Shown here: one piece after another, positions 49,687 to 57,158 of the stretch
Layout: each line of letters opens with the position of its first letter
Numbering within the stretch: position 1 is the first letter of the stretch
Assembly (NCBI GenBank): GCA_030028905.1
Contig: JALDYZ010000004.1
Coordinates: 62,001 to 126,000, forward strand
Direction: 5' to 3'
From: Ferirhizobium litorale
Lineage (GTDB): Bacteria > Pseudomonadota > Alphaproteobacteria > Rhizobiales > Rhizobiaceae
Length of the DNA stretch: 64,000 nt
Position numbers and translations under genes: made by a program
The notes under the pieces: model-generated
What the model saw: only the letters and a program-made list of their open reading frames with translations
Told to the model about the DNA's origin: nothing
The model's database searches: none

Positions 49687-50321
49687 TCGAGGACTTTCTT
49701 CAAACTGGCGGCCCATGCCGACATGCGCGTGACGATCACGCTACCGCCGATTTCGACCGAGAGATCGAGATCGACGGCTTCGACATGGCGGAGCGACGCG
49801 ATATCTTCGCCAAGCGCGGCTTCGAGTTTTTCAAAGAGGGCGGACGGGCCGCGGACGGTGATCGTCCCGGCGGCGCCCTCGATGACGGCCGCACGAACCA
49901 TCGCTGCGAGATCGTCGACCGCCTTGCGCGTCAATTCGTCGGTCATGACCGGCCCCAGCACGATCGCCACCTGCTCGCTGATCTCGTGGGCAATGCTTGC
50001 GGCCATGCGCGACAGGCCGGCGGAGAGCGCAACCGCCGCTTCAGCCGTGTACTTCTCCGTCAGTGCAGCAAGCTCCAGCCTGTGCGCCTCGGCAAGAGCA
50101 GCGAGTTCCGCTTCATGCTTCACGGTCAGTTCGGCTGTTGCCGCCTCGTAGCCTGCCGCATGGGCTTCACGCCTCTCGACATCCAGGTCGAGTGGTGGCG
50201 TCTCCACGGTCGACGCGAAAGCATCCTCGTCGAGCATGTCGGCAAAACCGATGTCGCCGAGCGCCGCAGCAGGGCGCACGGGACTGAAATCCTTCAGGTA
50301 TCGGGCAAGGCCTGTGGTCAT
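49683..50321 (-). CDS. FliH-like flagellar assembly protein
   Basis: A 212-aa soluble protein with a central coiled coil (AELTVKHEAELAALAEAHRL, ELAALTEKYTAEAAVAL) and a C-terminal globular part (LVEIGGSVIVTRMSAWA in approximate order). This layout matches FliH, the regulator of the FliI ATPase, whose gene has not otherwise been found here. ATG 50321 (TTGLARYLKDFSPV) is preferred to ATG 50351; neither has a strong ribosome site. It is coupled to motB by ATGA. It follows the last flagellin by 247 bp. Confidence 0.7.
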   Translation of the reverse strand: MTTGLARYLKDFSPVRPAAALGDIGFADMLDEDAFASTVETPPLDLDVERREAHAAGYEAATAELTVKHEAELAALAEAHRLELAALTEKYTAEAAVALSAGLSRMAASIAHEISEQVAIVLGPVMTDELTRKAVDDLAAMVRAAVIEGAAGTITVRGPSALFEKLEAALGEDIASLRHVEAVDLDLSVEIGGSVIVTRMSAWAASLKKVLE

Positions 50322-50532
50322 CGCAGGCTTGCACCATGCGACAGGGCGCATAGCCGTGGCGATGCTGGCAGGGATACGCCATCTCTATGGTTTTGTTGGA
50401 AATAATTCATCGATACCCGATACCGCTTTCATGATTTTCGACAAAAAACGCAACTTTCGCAGCCACCAAACGTAGGACTTCAAACTTGTGCGAAAATGAA
50501 TGGGGTACCGCCGACTGGATTGGACTGCGGTC

Positions 50533-50562
50533 GGCTGGGCGCGTCGGAAAGCGCGCCCAGCC
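50533..50562 (-). terminator. Hairpin after the fourth flagellin gene
   Basis: An 11-bp perfect stem GGCTGGGCGCG / CGCGCCCAGCC with an 8-nt loop, 6 bp after the flagellin stop on the minus strand. There is no T-run, so it may stabilise the transcript end or terminate with Rho. The rest of 50322-50532 holds no gene. Confidence 0.6.
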
Positions 50563-50568
50563 AAATAT

Positions 50569-51567
50569 TTACTGCTTGAAGAGTTGCAGGATGTTTTCTG
50601 CGCTGGTGTTGGCAATCGAGAGCGACTGGATACCGAGTTGCTGCTGCGTCTGCAAAGCCTTCAGGCGGGTCGATTCTTCGTTCATGTCCGCGTCGACCAG
50701 ACGGCCGACACCCTTGTCGATCACGTCCATCAGGCTGGCGACGAAATCTTCCTGCATCTCGATGCGGCTCTGGATCGAACCGAGGCTCGATGCAGCACTG
50801 GTCATCGCCTTTAGCTGGCCGTCGATGAACTGGGTCATCTCGTCGAGCACGTCTTCATCGGTGTAGGGACCGGCAACGATGCCATCCATCGTCGTAGCGA
50901 CATCGGAGAGCTTGGTGATGTCGAGCGTGGTGACGGAGAAGCCGAGGGAAGTCGGGGCTCCGCCACCGTCCTCCATCGTCGCTTCCTTGTCGAGGATGCC
51001 AAGCTTGCCGCCGCTCAGATCGAAAAGAACCGTCTTGGAATCCAGCGTATAGTCGACGGTCTTGACCGCGACCTGTCCGTCGGCGGTGCGGACGAACGAT
51101 GCGACCACCTGCTTGACCGAAGGCGTCAATGTCGGCGGAGTGCCGCCATCGCTGATCGGCGCCTGGATCCAGTTTTCGCCTGAGAAGGACGCCGATTCGG
51201 CAATGCCCTTCAGTTGCTGCTGCAGCTGGGCGATCTCTTCCTGGATCTTCTCGCGGTCGGCGGCGACGCCATAGGCAGCTACCAGCTTTGCCTTGATTTC
51301 GCTGACGACCTCGATGGCGCTGTCCATCGCTGCATAGGCGGTGTCGACCTTGGCGGCGCCGAGTCCCAGCGCGTCGTGAACGGTCGAAAGAGCGCGGTTG
51401 TCGGAGCGCATGGTCGTGGAAATCGACCAATAGGCGGCATTGTCAGATGCCTCCTCGACGCGTTTTCCCGAGGAAACCCGCCCTTGCGTCGTTTCAAGGT
51501 TGCCGTTGATCGCGCGAAGGGTCTGGAGAGCTGCCATTGCGGCAGCGTTGGTCAGAATGCTTGTCAT
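50569..51567 (-). CDS. fla: Flagellin (fourth of the tandem set)
   Basis: Filament subunit of 332 aa, the longest of four. The N-terminal D0/D1 helices (TSILTNAAAMAALQTLRAIN) and C-terminal helix (QQQLGIQSLSIANTSAENIL) are flagellin type. The middle is a short variable region. It deviates most from the others: the N-terminal segment reads ETTQGRVSSGKRVEEASDN, and the terminus is LQLFKQ rather than LFRQ/LFR. This suggests a minor subunit. It has its own leader with the shared motif (51592-51645). Confidence 0.93.
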   Translation of the reverse strand: MTSILTNAAAMAALQTLRAINGNLETTQGRVSSGKRVEEASDNAAYWSISTTMRSDNRALSTVHDALGLGAAKVDTAYAAMDSAIEVVSEIKAKLVAAYGVAADREKIQEEIAQLQQQLKGIAESASFSGENWIQAPISDGGTPPTLTPSVKQVVASFVRTADGQVAVKTVDYTLDSKTVLFDLSGGKLGILDKEATMEDGGGAPTSLGFSVTTLDITKLSDVATTMDGIVAGPYTDEDVLDEMTQFIDGQLKAMTSAASSLGSIQSRIEMQEDFVASLMDVIDKGVGRLVDADMNEESTRLKALQTQQQLGIQSLSIANTSAENILQLFKQ

Positions 51568-51892
51568 TAGTAGTTGCCCCAGGAAGAATGCGGGACATTC
51601 CGGAGTACGGAGTTACCGGTAACGACGGGAGCTTCATGCTGCTGCCACGCATTTTTGTCGCTGTGGCGAGCCCCGTCATTCTTAACGTTTTGTTAAGGTC
51701 CAAATGGTTAACAAATGGTTAACGCGACGGGTAATCCGTTAGGATCTCTAAAGAATTCGTAAACATTCAGCAAACGGGCAAGCCTGGCGCAAGTCTGCGG
51801 GGCAGCCCGAAACGGAAAATCCGCGACCCCTTGCGGGACCGCGGATTTTTCCATCAGGGCGGGACGAAGTCGCCCTCAGCCAAGGGCGCCGC
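51568..51892. promoter_or_regulatory. Intergenic region between third and fourth flagellin genes
   Basis: This 325-bp gap contains the leader motif of the fourth flagellin (51592-51645), the repeat CTTAAC-N5-GTTAAG (51681-51697), two GGTTAAC words (around 51706-51723), and the terminator of the third flagellin (51816-51850). No gene is present. The promoter of the fourth flagellin gene should lie around 51650-51760. Confidence 0.6.
51816..51850 (-). terminator. Terminator after the third flagellin gene
   Basis: AAAATCCGCG / CGCGGATTTT arms around a loop containing GACCCCTTGCGGGAC-like pairing; on the minus strand the stem ends in TTTT. The A/T ends make it work in both directions. Confidence 0.8.
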
Positions 51893-52828
51893 TTACTGAC
51901 GGAAGAGCTGGAGGATGTTTTCCGAGCTGGTGTTGGCGATCGACAACGACTGGATGCCGAGCTGCTGCTGGGTCTGCAGCGCCTTGAGGCGGGTCGATTC
52001 CTCGTTCATGTCGGCATCGACGAGGCGGCCGATGCCCGAGTCGATCGAATCGGTCAGCTTCGAGACGAAGTCTTCCTGGAGGCCGACGCGCATCGAGATG
52101 GAACCGAGCGCTGCGGCAGCACTGGTCATGGCCTGAAGGCCATCCTCAACCAGCTTCAATGCCTCGGCCATGTTGGCGGGGACGTCGACCCCGGTAAAAG
52201 TCGTGATGTCGAGGGTGTAGATGGAGAACGGACCGGCGTTCGTGAATGTGGCCGTGGTGCCGACGATCCCGGTAGTGTCGTCGATGCCACCCGCGCCATC
52301 GCCGCCGAAGAGCAAGGTTCCGTCGGCCGTGTCAGTGAGCTCGTATTCGGTTGTCGTCACGGCAACGGTACCATCGGAACTGCGAACGAACCCCGAGACG
52401 ACGCTCTTCATTTCAGCGTCGCCTGCGATCCAGTTTTCACCGCTGAACGAAGCCGCTTCCGCGATCGACTTCAGCTGCTTCTGCAGCTGGAGAATTTCTT
52501 CGTGGATCTTGGCCTTGTCGACGCCTTGCTCCGTGGCTGCAACGACCTTGGCCTTGATTTCCTTGACCACCTCGATTGCGCTTTCCATTGCCGCATAGGC
52601 GGTGTCAACCTTGGCGGCGCCAAGACCCAGCGCGTCTTCGACGGCGGAGAGTGCCATGTTGTCGGAGCGCATGGTGGTGGCGATTGACCAGTAGGCGGCA
52701 TTGTCGGACGCGGTGCCGACACGCAAGCCCGACGAGACGCGCGATTGGGTTTCTTCCATGCTGTCATTGATGGAACGGAGCGTCTGCAGCGCAGACATGG
52801 CTGCATTGTTGGTCAAAATGCTGGTCAT
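51893..52828 (-). CDS. fla: Flagellin (third of the tandem set)
   Basis: Filament subunit of 311 aa, with the conserved N-terminal helix TSILTNNAAMSALQTLRSIN, DNAAYWSIATTMRSDNMALS, and C-terminal QQQLGIQSLSIANTSSENIL then LFRQ. The surface-exposed middle (about 145-215) is short. ATG 52828 matches the start of the other flagellins; an in-frame ATG 13 codons upstream (52867) falls inside the shared leader motif and is unlikely. Terminator at 51816-51850. Confidence 0.94.
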   Translation of the reverse strand: MTSILTNNAAMSALQTLRSINDSMEETQSRVSSGLRVGTASDNAAYWSIATTMRSDNMALSAVEDALGLGAAKVDTAYAAMESAIEVVKEIKAKVVAATEQGVDKAKIHEEILQLQKQLKSIAEAASFSGENWIAGDAEMKSVVSGFVRSSDGTVAVTTTEYELTDTADGTLLFGGDGAGGIDDTTGIVGTTATFTNAGPFSIYTLDITTFTGVDVPANMAEALKLVEDGLQAMTSAAAALGSISMRVGLQEDFVSKLTDSIDSGIGRLVDADMNEESTRLKALQTQQQLGIQSLSIANTSSENILQLFRQ

Positions 52829-52923
52829 TGAAAAAGGCCCCTTCAGTGGCTGTTTGAAAAGGGACATCCCGGTATCGCCGGGAACGATGGCGCGGCCTGA
52901 TGCCTGTTAACCGGTTCTTCGTC

Positions 52924-52947
52924 TTGGTTAACCCATCGTTTCGATGG
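52924..52947. promoter_or_regulatory. Conserved upstream box of the third flagellin gene
   Basis: TTGGTTAACCC, A, TCGTTTCGATGG: 24 bp that match the box at 54356-54379 except for one base. The box lies 96-119 bp before the start codon, close to the 99-122 bp seen for the second flagellin. It may be a promoter element or activator (Rem) site. Confidence 0.5.
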
Positions 52948-53062
52948 CACCAGATAATGCGATTATGGTTAACGACCGGTTAATGGCAAAAAGGTATTAA
53001 CGGAAGGCTAAGAAATTGCTCGTGCCAAGATGCTCGACCGCAGGAGCGATGCTCGCTTTTTG

Positions 53063-53177
53063 CCGTCATACCGGGCTTGACCCGGTATCCAGCAGCGCCG
53101 CGTCTGCGGCGCGGAAGAGTCTTTTGCGCTCAAGGACTTGAGCGCGCTGGATCCCGGCTCGGAGGCCGGGATGACGG
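53063..53177. repeat. RIME-like intergenic palindromic element, copy 1
   Basis: A 115-bp element with inverted termini (CCGTCATACCGGG at one end, CCCGGCTC and GGATGACGG at the other) and an inner hairpin GCGCCGC-GTCT-GCGGCGC. Structure and the words CTTGACCCGGTATCCAGCA are typical of the RIME1-type mosaic elements of rhizobia. A second copy lies at 55667-55805. Confidence 0.75.
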
Positions 53178-53223
53178 GAGCGAGGGGCTGAGGCCGAGAC
53201 CTAATGAATTTCGCCACCATGCG

Positions 53224-53253
53224 AAAAGGCCGCGCCCCTTTCGGGACGCGGCT
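53224..53253 (-). terminator. Terminator after the second flagellin gene
   Basis: GCCGCG / CGCGGC outer stem with inner CCCC/GGGA pairing around TTTC; on the minus strand it leads into CTTTTC. It starts about 30 bp after the flagellin stop. Confidence 0.8.
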
Positions 53254-53282
53254 TCGATTGATGTAGCTGTGATCTACCCGTA

Positions 53283-54257
53283 TTAACGGAAGAGCGACAG
53301 GATGCCTTCCGACGAGGAGTTGGCGATCGACAGAGCCTGGATACCGAGCTGCTGCTGGGTCTGCAGAGCCTTGAGGCGGGTCGATTCTTCGTTCATGTCG
53401 GCGTCGACGAGGCGGCCAACGCCAGAGTCGATCGCGTCAGAGAGACTGTTGGCGAAGTCTTCCTGCAGGTCGATGCGCATGGAGAGCGAGCCGAGCTGCG
53501 AAGCAGCCTTCGTCATCGCCTGGAGACCGGCTTCGATCAGCGACAGGGCATCAGCCATGTCGGCATCGTTGTAGGTGGAGATGTCCATGTCGACGATCGT
53601 CGTCGCGGCGACCCAGGTACCGGAAGTCGTCGTGACGCCGAGATCGGCGGCATTCGAGCCGAGGATGCCGCCGGCGCTGGCGCTGTAGTCAGCGGCGTCG
53701 ATCGTGCCGAACAGCACGTTCATATCGCCGCTGGCAGCGAGTTCGTTCAGCGTGTAGGTGGTGGTGTTGGTCAGAACCGTGCCATCATTGTTGCGGATGA
53801 AGCCGGAAACGATCGTCTTGTCTGCAACTGCGGTGGCAGGCGTGCTGTCGAACACCAGCCAGTTCTGGCCGTTGAAGGAAGCGCCGGAAGCGATCGAGAC
53901 GAGCTGCTGCTGCAGCTGCTTGATTTCTTCCTGAACCTTGGCCTTGTCGACGCCCTGCTCGGTAGCGGCGACGACCTTCGCCTTGATTTCCTCGACGACC
54001 GAAATCGCGCTTTCCATACCGGCATAGGCGGTGTCGATCTTGGCAGCGCCAAGGCCGAGAGCGTCCTGGACGGCGGAGATGGCCTTGTTGTCGGAGCGCA
54101 TGGTGGTGGCGATCGACCAGTAGGCGGCGTTGTCGGAAGCTTCGCCGACGCGCAGGCCCGAGGAAACGCGTCCCTGGGTTTCTTCCATGCTCGAATTGAT
54201 GGTGCGCAGCGTCTGGAGTGCGGACATGGCTGCGATGTTGGTCAGAATGCTCGTCAT
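53283..54257 (-). CDS. flaB: Flagellin (second of the tandem set)
   Basis: Filament subunit of 324 aa with N-terminal TSILTNIAAMSALQTLRTIN and C-terminal QQQLGIQALSIANSSSEGIL, then LFR. The variable middle (about 130-225) is Thr/Ala/Asp-rich. It is the second after fliP, hence flaB by rhizobial order, but orthology is not proven. AGGGG lies upstream of ATG 54257. It has its own terminator and leader motif (54292-54340). Confidence 0.94.
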   Translation of the reverse strand: MTSILTNIAAMSALQTLRTINSSMEETQGRVSSGLRVGEASDNAAYWSIATTMRSDNKAISAVQDALGLGAAKIDTAYAGMESAISVVEEIKAKVVAATEQGVDKAKVQEEIKQLQQQLVSIASGASFNGQNWLVFDSTPATAVADKTIVSGFIRNNDGTVLTNTTTYTLNELAASGDMNVLFGTIDAADYSASAGGILGSNAADLGVTTTSGTWVAATTIVDMDISTYNDADMADALSLIEAGLQAMTKAASQLGSLSMRIDLQEDFANSLSDAIDSGVGRLVDADMNEESTRLKALQTQQQLGIQALSIANSSSEGILSLFR

Positions 54258-54355
54258 AATTTGGTGCCCCTAAAAGCAAAACAGTTTGGAAGGGACATTC
54301 CGGATTGTCACCGGGAACGACGGTCAGCATCATGCCTGCTAACTGGTTAATTTCG

Positions 54356-54408
54356 TTGGTTAACCCGTCGTTTCGATGGGCTTAGAAAACACCAAGAAGG
54401 TTAACCAA
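54356..54408. promoter_or_regulatory. Upstream box and inverted repeat of the second flagellin gene
   Basis: TTGGTTAACCC, G, TCGTTTCGATGG (54356-54379) matches the box of the third flagellin. Its TTGGTTAAC (54356-54364) is also one arm of an inverted repeat with GTTAACCAA (54400-54408), 35 bp apart. This suggests a dimer-binding site around the promoter. Confidence 0.5.
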
Positions 54409-54432
54409 GATTGAAGAGAAAAAATAAAAACG

Positions 54433-54463
54433 AAAAAAGCCGCGCCCCAAGCAGGGCGCGACC
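54433..54463 (-). terminator. Terminator after the first flagellin gene
   Basis: CGCGCCC / GGGCGCG stem with a six- to seven-base loop, and a run of six T on the minus strand (AAAAAA at 54433-54438 on the plus strand). It lies 48 bp after the flagellin stop. Confidence 0.85.
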
Positions 54464-54510
54464 TTCCAGCAATTGCTTCAACCTGCGGAGGAACCCCGCG
54501 ATCGCTCCGA

Positions 54511-55386
54511 TTAACGGAAGAGCGACAGGATGTTCTGCGAGTTCGAGTTGGCGATCGACAGAGCCTGGATGCCGAGCTGCTGCTGGGTCTGCAGAGCCTT
54601 GAGGCGGGTGGACTCTTCGTTCATGTCGGCGTCGACGAGACGGCCAACGCCGCGCTCCAGAGCATCGCTGAGCTTGGAAGCGAAGTCTTCCTGCATGCCG
54701 ATGCGCGACGACAGCGAACCGAGGGTGGAGGCGGAGGCAGTCATCGCCTTCAGCGCCAATTCAGTCGTGTCGAGCGCAGTCTTGAGCGCAGCTGCATCGG
54801 TGGTGGCGTCGAGATCCGCGAGGGCGTAGACGTCGCCGAGGATGCCGCCGGTGCCGGCGTCACTTTCGAACAGCACGTTGGTTGCTGCCAGCGTGTAGGC
54901 GGTCGTTTCGACCTGGACCGTACCGTCGGTGTTACGGACGAAGCCGGACACAACCGTCTTGTCAGCTTCGGAAAGGTCGTTCAGGAGCCAGTTTTCACCA
55001 TTGAAGGACGCGCCCTTGGCAATCGAGACCAGCTGTTCCTTCAGCTGGGTGATTTCTTCCTGCACCTTGGTCTTGTCGACGCCCTGTTCGGTCGCGGCAA
55101 CATACTTGGCCTTGATCGCGGTAACGACGTCGATGGCGGCTTCCATGCCGGCGGAGGCAACGTCAACCTTGGCGGCGCCCATGCCGAGAGCGTCCTGGAC
55201 GGCGGAGATGGCCGAGTTGTCCGAGCGCATGGTAGTGGCGATCGACCAGTAAGCAGCGTTGTCGGCAGCGGTTCCGACGCGGTAGCCGGTGGAGATGCGG
55301 TCCTGCGTGGTGGACATGTCGTTGTTGATCGAGCGCAGCGTCTGCAGGGCGGACATTGCGGAAACGTTGGTCATGATGCTAGACAT
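54511..55386 (-). CDS. flaA: Flagellin (first of the tandem set)
   Basis: Filament subunit of 291 aa, the shortest of the four. N-terminal helix SSIMTNVSAMSALQTLRSIN and C-terminal QQQLGIQALSIANSNSQNIL, then LFR. It differs from the others at the N-terminus (SSIMTN, not TSILTN). It is nearest to fliP, the position of flaA, the principal flagellin in several Rhizobiaceae. ATG 55386 is set by alignment with the other flagellins; an in-frame ATG 13 codons upstream falls in the leader. Confidence 0.94.
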   Translation of the reverse strand: MSSIMTNVSAMSALQTLRSINNDMSTTQDRISTGYRVGTAADNAAYWSIATTMRSDNSAISAVQDALGMGAAKVDVASAGMEAAIDVVTAIKAKYVAATEQGVDKTKVQEEITQLKEQLVSIAKGASFNGENWLLNDLSEADKTVVSGFVRNTDGTVQVETTAYTLAATNVLFESDAGTGGILGDVYALADLDATTDAAALKTALDTTELALKAMTASASTLGSLSSRIGMQEDFASKLSDALERGVGRLVDADMNEESTRLKALQTQQQLGIQALSIANSNSQNILSLFR

Positions 55387-55874
55387 AGGAGTTGTCCCTT
55401 TTACGAAATACAATTGTGGGGACATACCGGACTGAAATATACTTACCGGTTACTACAGATCGGCGTCATGCCACTTGGTTTCTATACTTTTCAATGAAAA
55501 CCAAACCTGTCGTGTGAGGACAGGATTAGGCACCAAATATTGCCAGCATCTTAATTTCCGCGCCTGCATTCAAGGCAACGGAAGACGTAGTTAACAACGC
55601 GAGAAGCTTAGTCAAATATAAACCAAGCAGATTAACCGCAACTGTTAACCATACTTTCGCCCTCTTCCGTCATTCCCGTGCTTGACACGGGAATCCAGCA
55701 GCGCCGCGTCCGCGGCGCAGGAGACTTCTTCACGGCAATACAGAAAGGGTCATTCGCCGTGCGGACGCACGGCGGCTGGACCCCGGATCAGGTCCGGGGT
55801 GACGGAAACATGAGGGCCCAACCGCAGACGGAAGCGCTCCGGATCGTGCTATTGCCGCTCTGATCAGGCTTCGC
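55387..55874. promoter_or_regulatory. Intergenic region between fliP and the first flagellin gene
   Basis: This 488-bp gap contains the leader motif (55418-55472), an inverted repeat TTGGTTT / AAACCAA (55475-55504), A/T-rich DNA with GTTAAC words at 55590 and 55644, and a RIME-like element (55667-55805). The first flagellin's promoter should lie around 55480-55660. No gene is supported. Confidence 0.6.
55667..55805. repeat. RIME-like intergenic palindromic element, copy 2
   Basis: A 139-bp element with termini CCGTCATTCCCG and CCGGGGTGACGG, and the same inner hairpin (GCGCCGC-GTCC-GCGGCGC) as copy 1. The central part (ACTTCTTCACGGCAATACAG) is different and longer, consistent with a mosaic family. 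It lies between fliP and the flagellin promoter. Confidence 0.75.
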
Positions 55875-56612
55875 TTAAGAAAACGAACGCACCAGGCTGC
55901 CGACCAGCAGGTTCCAGCCGTCGATAAGCACGAAGAACAGGATCTTGAACGGCAGCGAGATCGAGGTCGGCGGCAGCATCATCATGCCCATCGCCATGGT
56001 GATGGTGGCGACGATCATGTCGATCACCAGAAAGGGCAGCACCACGAGGAACCCGATCTCGAAGCCGCGACGGATTTCCGAGATCATGAAGGCCGGCACC
56101 AGGACACGGTAGTCGAGCTTGTCGCCCGTGAAGACGGTCTGGCCGCGCTCCTCGGCGATGTCGACGAAGAGCTTGATGTCCTTGTCGCGGGTATTGGCCA
56201 TCATGAAGGTGCGGAACGGTTCGGCAATCCGCTCGACCGCCTGCGCCTCGGTGATCTGGTTGTTGAGCAGCGGATCGACGCCGTCTTTCCAGGCGCTGTC
56301 GAGCGTCGGCGACATGACGTAGAAGGTCATGAACAGGGCGAGGCTCAAGAGGATCATGTTCGACGGGGTCGAGGCGAGCCCCATGCCGGAGCGCAGGATC
56401 GAGAACGCGATGACGAAGCGCGGAAAGCTCGTCACCATGATCAGGATGCCGGGCGCCACCGAAAGCACCGTCAGCAGCCCGAAGGTGCGGATGATCCATG
56501 CCGCAACCGACCCGTCGATCGGTGTATTCAAGAGGTCCGTTGGAAGCTGCTGGGCAACCGCGAAATCGGGCAGCGCCATCATGGCGCCAAGAAGAAGGAT
56601 AAATCGAATCAT
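55875..56612 (-). CDS. fliP: Flagellar export apparatus protein FliP
   Basis: Export channel protein, 245 aa. It has a cleavable N-terminal signal (IRFILLLGAMMALPDFAVAQ), as FliP alone does among export components, and four TM segments. Conserved stretches are MTSFPRFVIAFSILRSGMG and FMISEIRRGFEIGFLVVLPF. ATG 56612 overlaps the fliL stop as ATGA. Length is standard. Confidence 0.95.
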   Translation of the reverse strand: MIRFILLLGAMMALPDFAVAQQLPTDLLNTPIDGSVAAWIIRTFGLLTVLSVAPGILIMVTSFPRFVIAFSILRSGMGLASTPSNMILLSLALFMTFYVMSPTLDSAWKDGVDPLLNNQITEAQAVERIAEPFRTFMMANTRDKDIKLFVDIAEERGQTVFTGDKLDYRVLVPAFMISEIRRGFEIGFLVVLPFLVIDMIVATITMAMGMMMLPPTSISLPFKILFFVLIDGWNLLVGSLVRSFS

Positions 56613-57124
56613 TCGACCACAAATGTCCTGAACAGGACCTTCGTTACGCGCCCTTGAGAGCGCAGGTCAACACGTTCCTGGACATCATCCTTGAGAAATT
56701 GGAAGCCGCGCGGCCCCTGGATCTGCTGCAGCGATACGGTGCGCATATAGCCGAGGATGTCTTCGTGGATTGCTTCGGCCAGCGTCAGGTCGGGCGGACC
56801 GTTGAAGAGCAGCGCCACCTCGACGCGGACCCAGTTCTCCGACGGATAGGCGAGGTTGACGGTGATCGGATCGAGCTGCACGACGCCACTCTCCTCGGTC
56901 GAGATGCGTGGAATGTCCTCGTCCCTCTTGCCGGTAGACGCGCCTTCGCCACCTGCCTTGGACTGGGCTGCCGCCACTTCTGCCGGCTTCACCTTTTCCG
57001 CGATCATGTTGCCGAGGTACCAGCCCCCGCCTCCGCCGAGAAGGGTGAGGACGGCGAGGCTCGCGATCATCGCCATCGGACCGGTTTTCTTTGCCGCGGC
57101 CTCGCCGCCTTCTGTCGTCGCCAT
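56609..57124 (-). CDS. fliL: Flagellar basal body-associated protein FliL
   Basis: Stator-associated membrane protein of 171 aa with one TM (PMAMIASLAVLTLLGGGGGW, about 15-35) and a periplasmic SPFH-like domain ending in QERVDLRSQGRVTKVLFRTF, VVE. It supports stator function around MotA/MotB. GAAGAGAT precedes ATG 57124. It is followed by fliP with a 4-bp overlap, and preceded by flgH with a gap of 34 bp. Confidence 0.93.
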   Translation of the reverse strand: MATTEGGEAAAKKTGPMAMIASLAVLTLLGGGGGWYLGNMIAEKVKPAEVAAAQSKAGGEGASTGKRDEDIPRISTEESGVVQLDPITVNLAYPSENWVRVEVALLFNGPPDLTLAEAIHEDILGYMRTVSLQQIQGPRGFQFLKDDVQERVDLRSQGRVTKVLFRTFVVE

Positions 57125-57158
57125 ATCTCTTCGCCTTCTCTCCGTCGATGCGTCCGCC

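Larger units (their letters stand above)
52829..53282. promoter_or_regulatory. Intergenic region between second and third flagellin genes
   Basis: This 454-bp gap carries, in order on the minus strand: the second flagellin's terminator (53224-53253), a RIME-like element (53063-53177), A/T-rich DNA with several GTTAAC words, the conserved box at 52924-52947 and the leader motif (52861-52910). The promoter of the third flagellin gene is presumably near 52910-53000. No gene is supported. Confidence 0.6.

Noticed and set aside
51893-52867. Longer start for the third flagellin (13 extra residues)
   Set aside because: All flagellins here begin at MTSILTN or MSSIMTN; the extension would translate the shared leader.
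53063-53177. Insertion sequence or transposon remnant
   Set aside because: No transposase frame, and the size and palindromic plan fit a RIME-type intergenic element.
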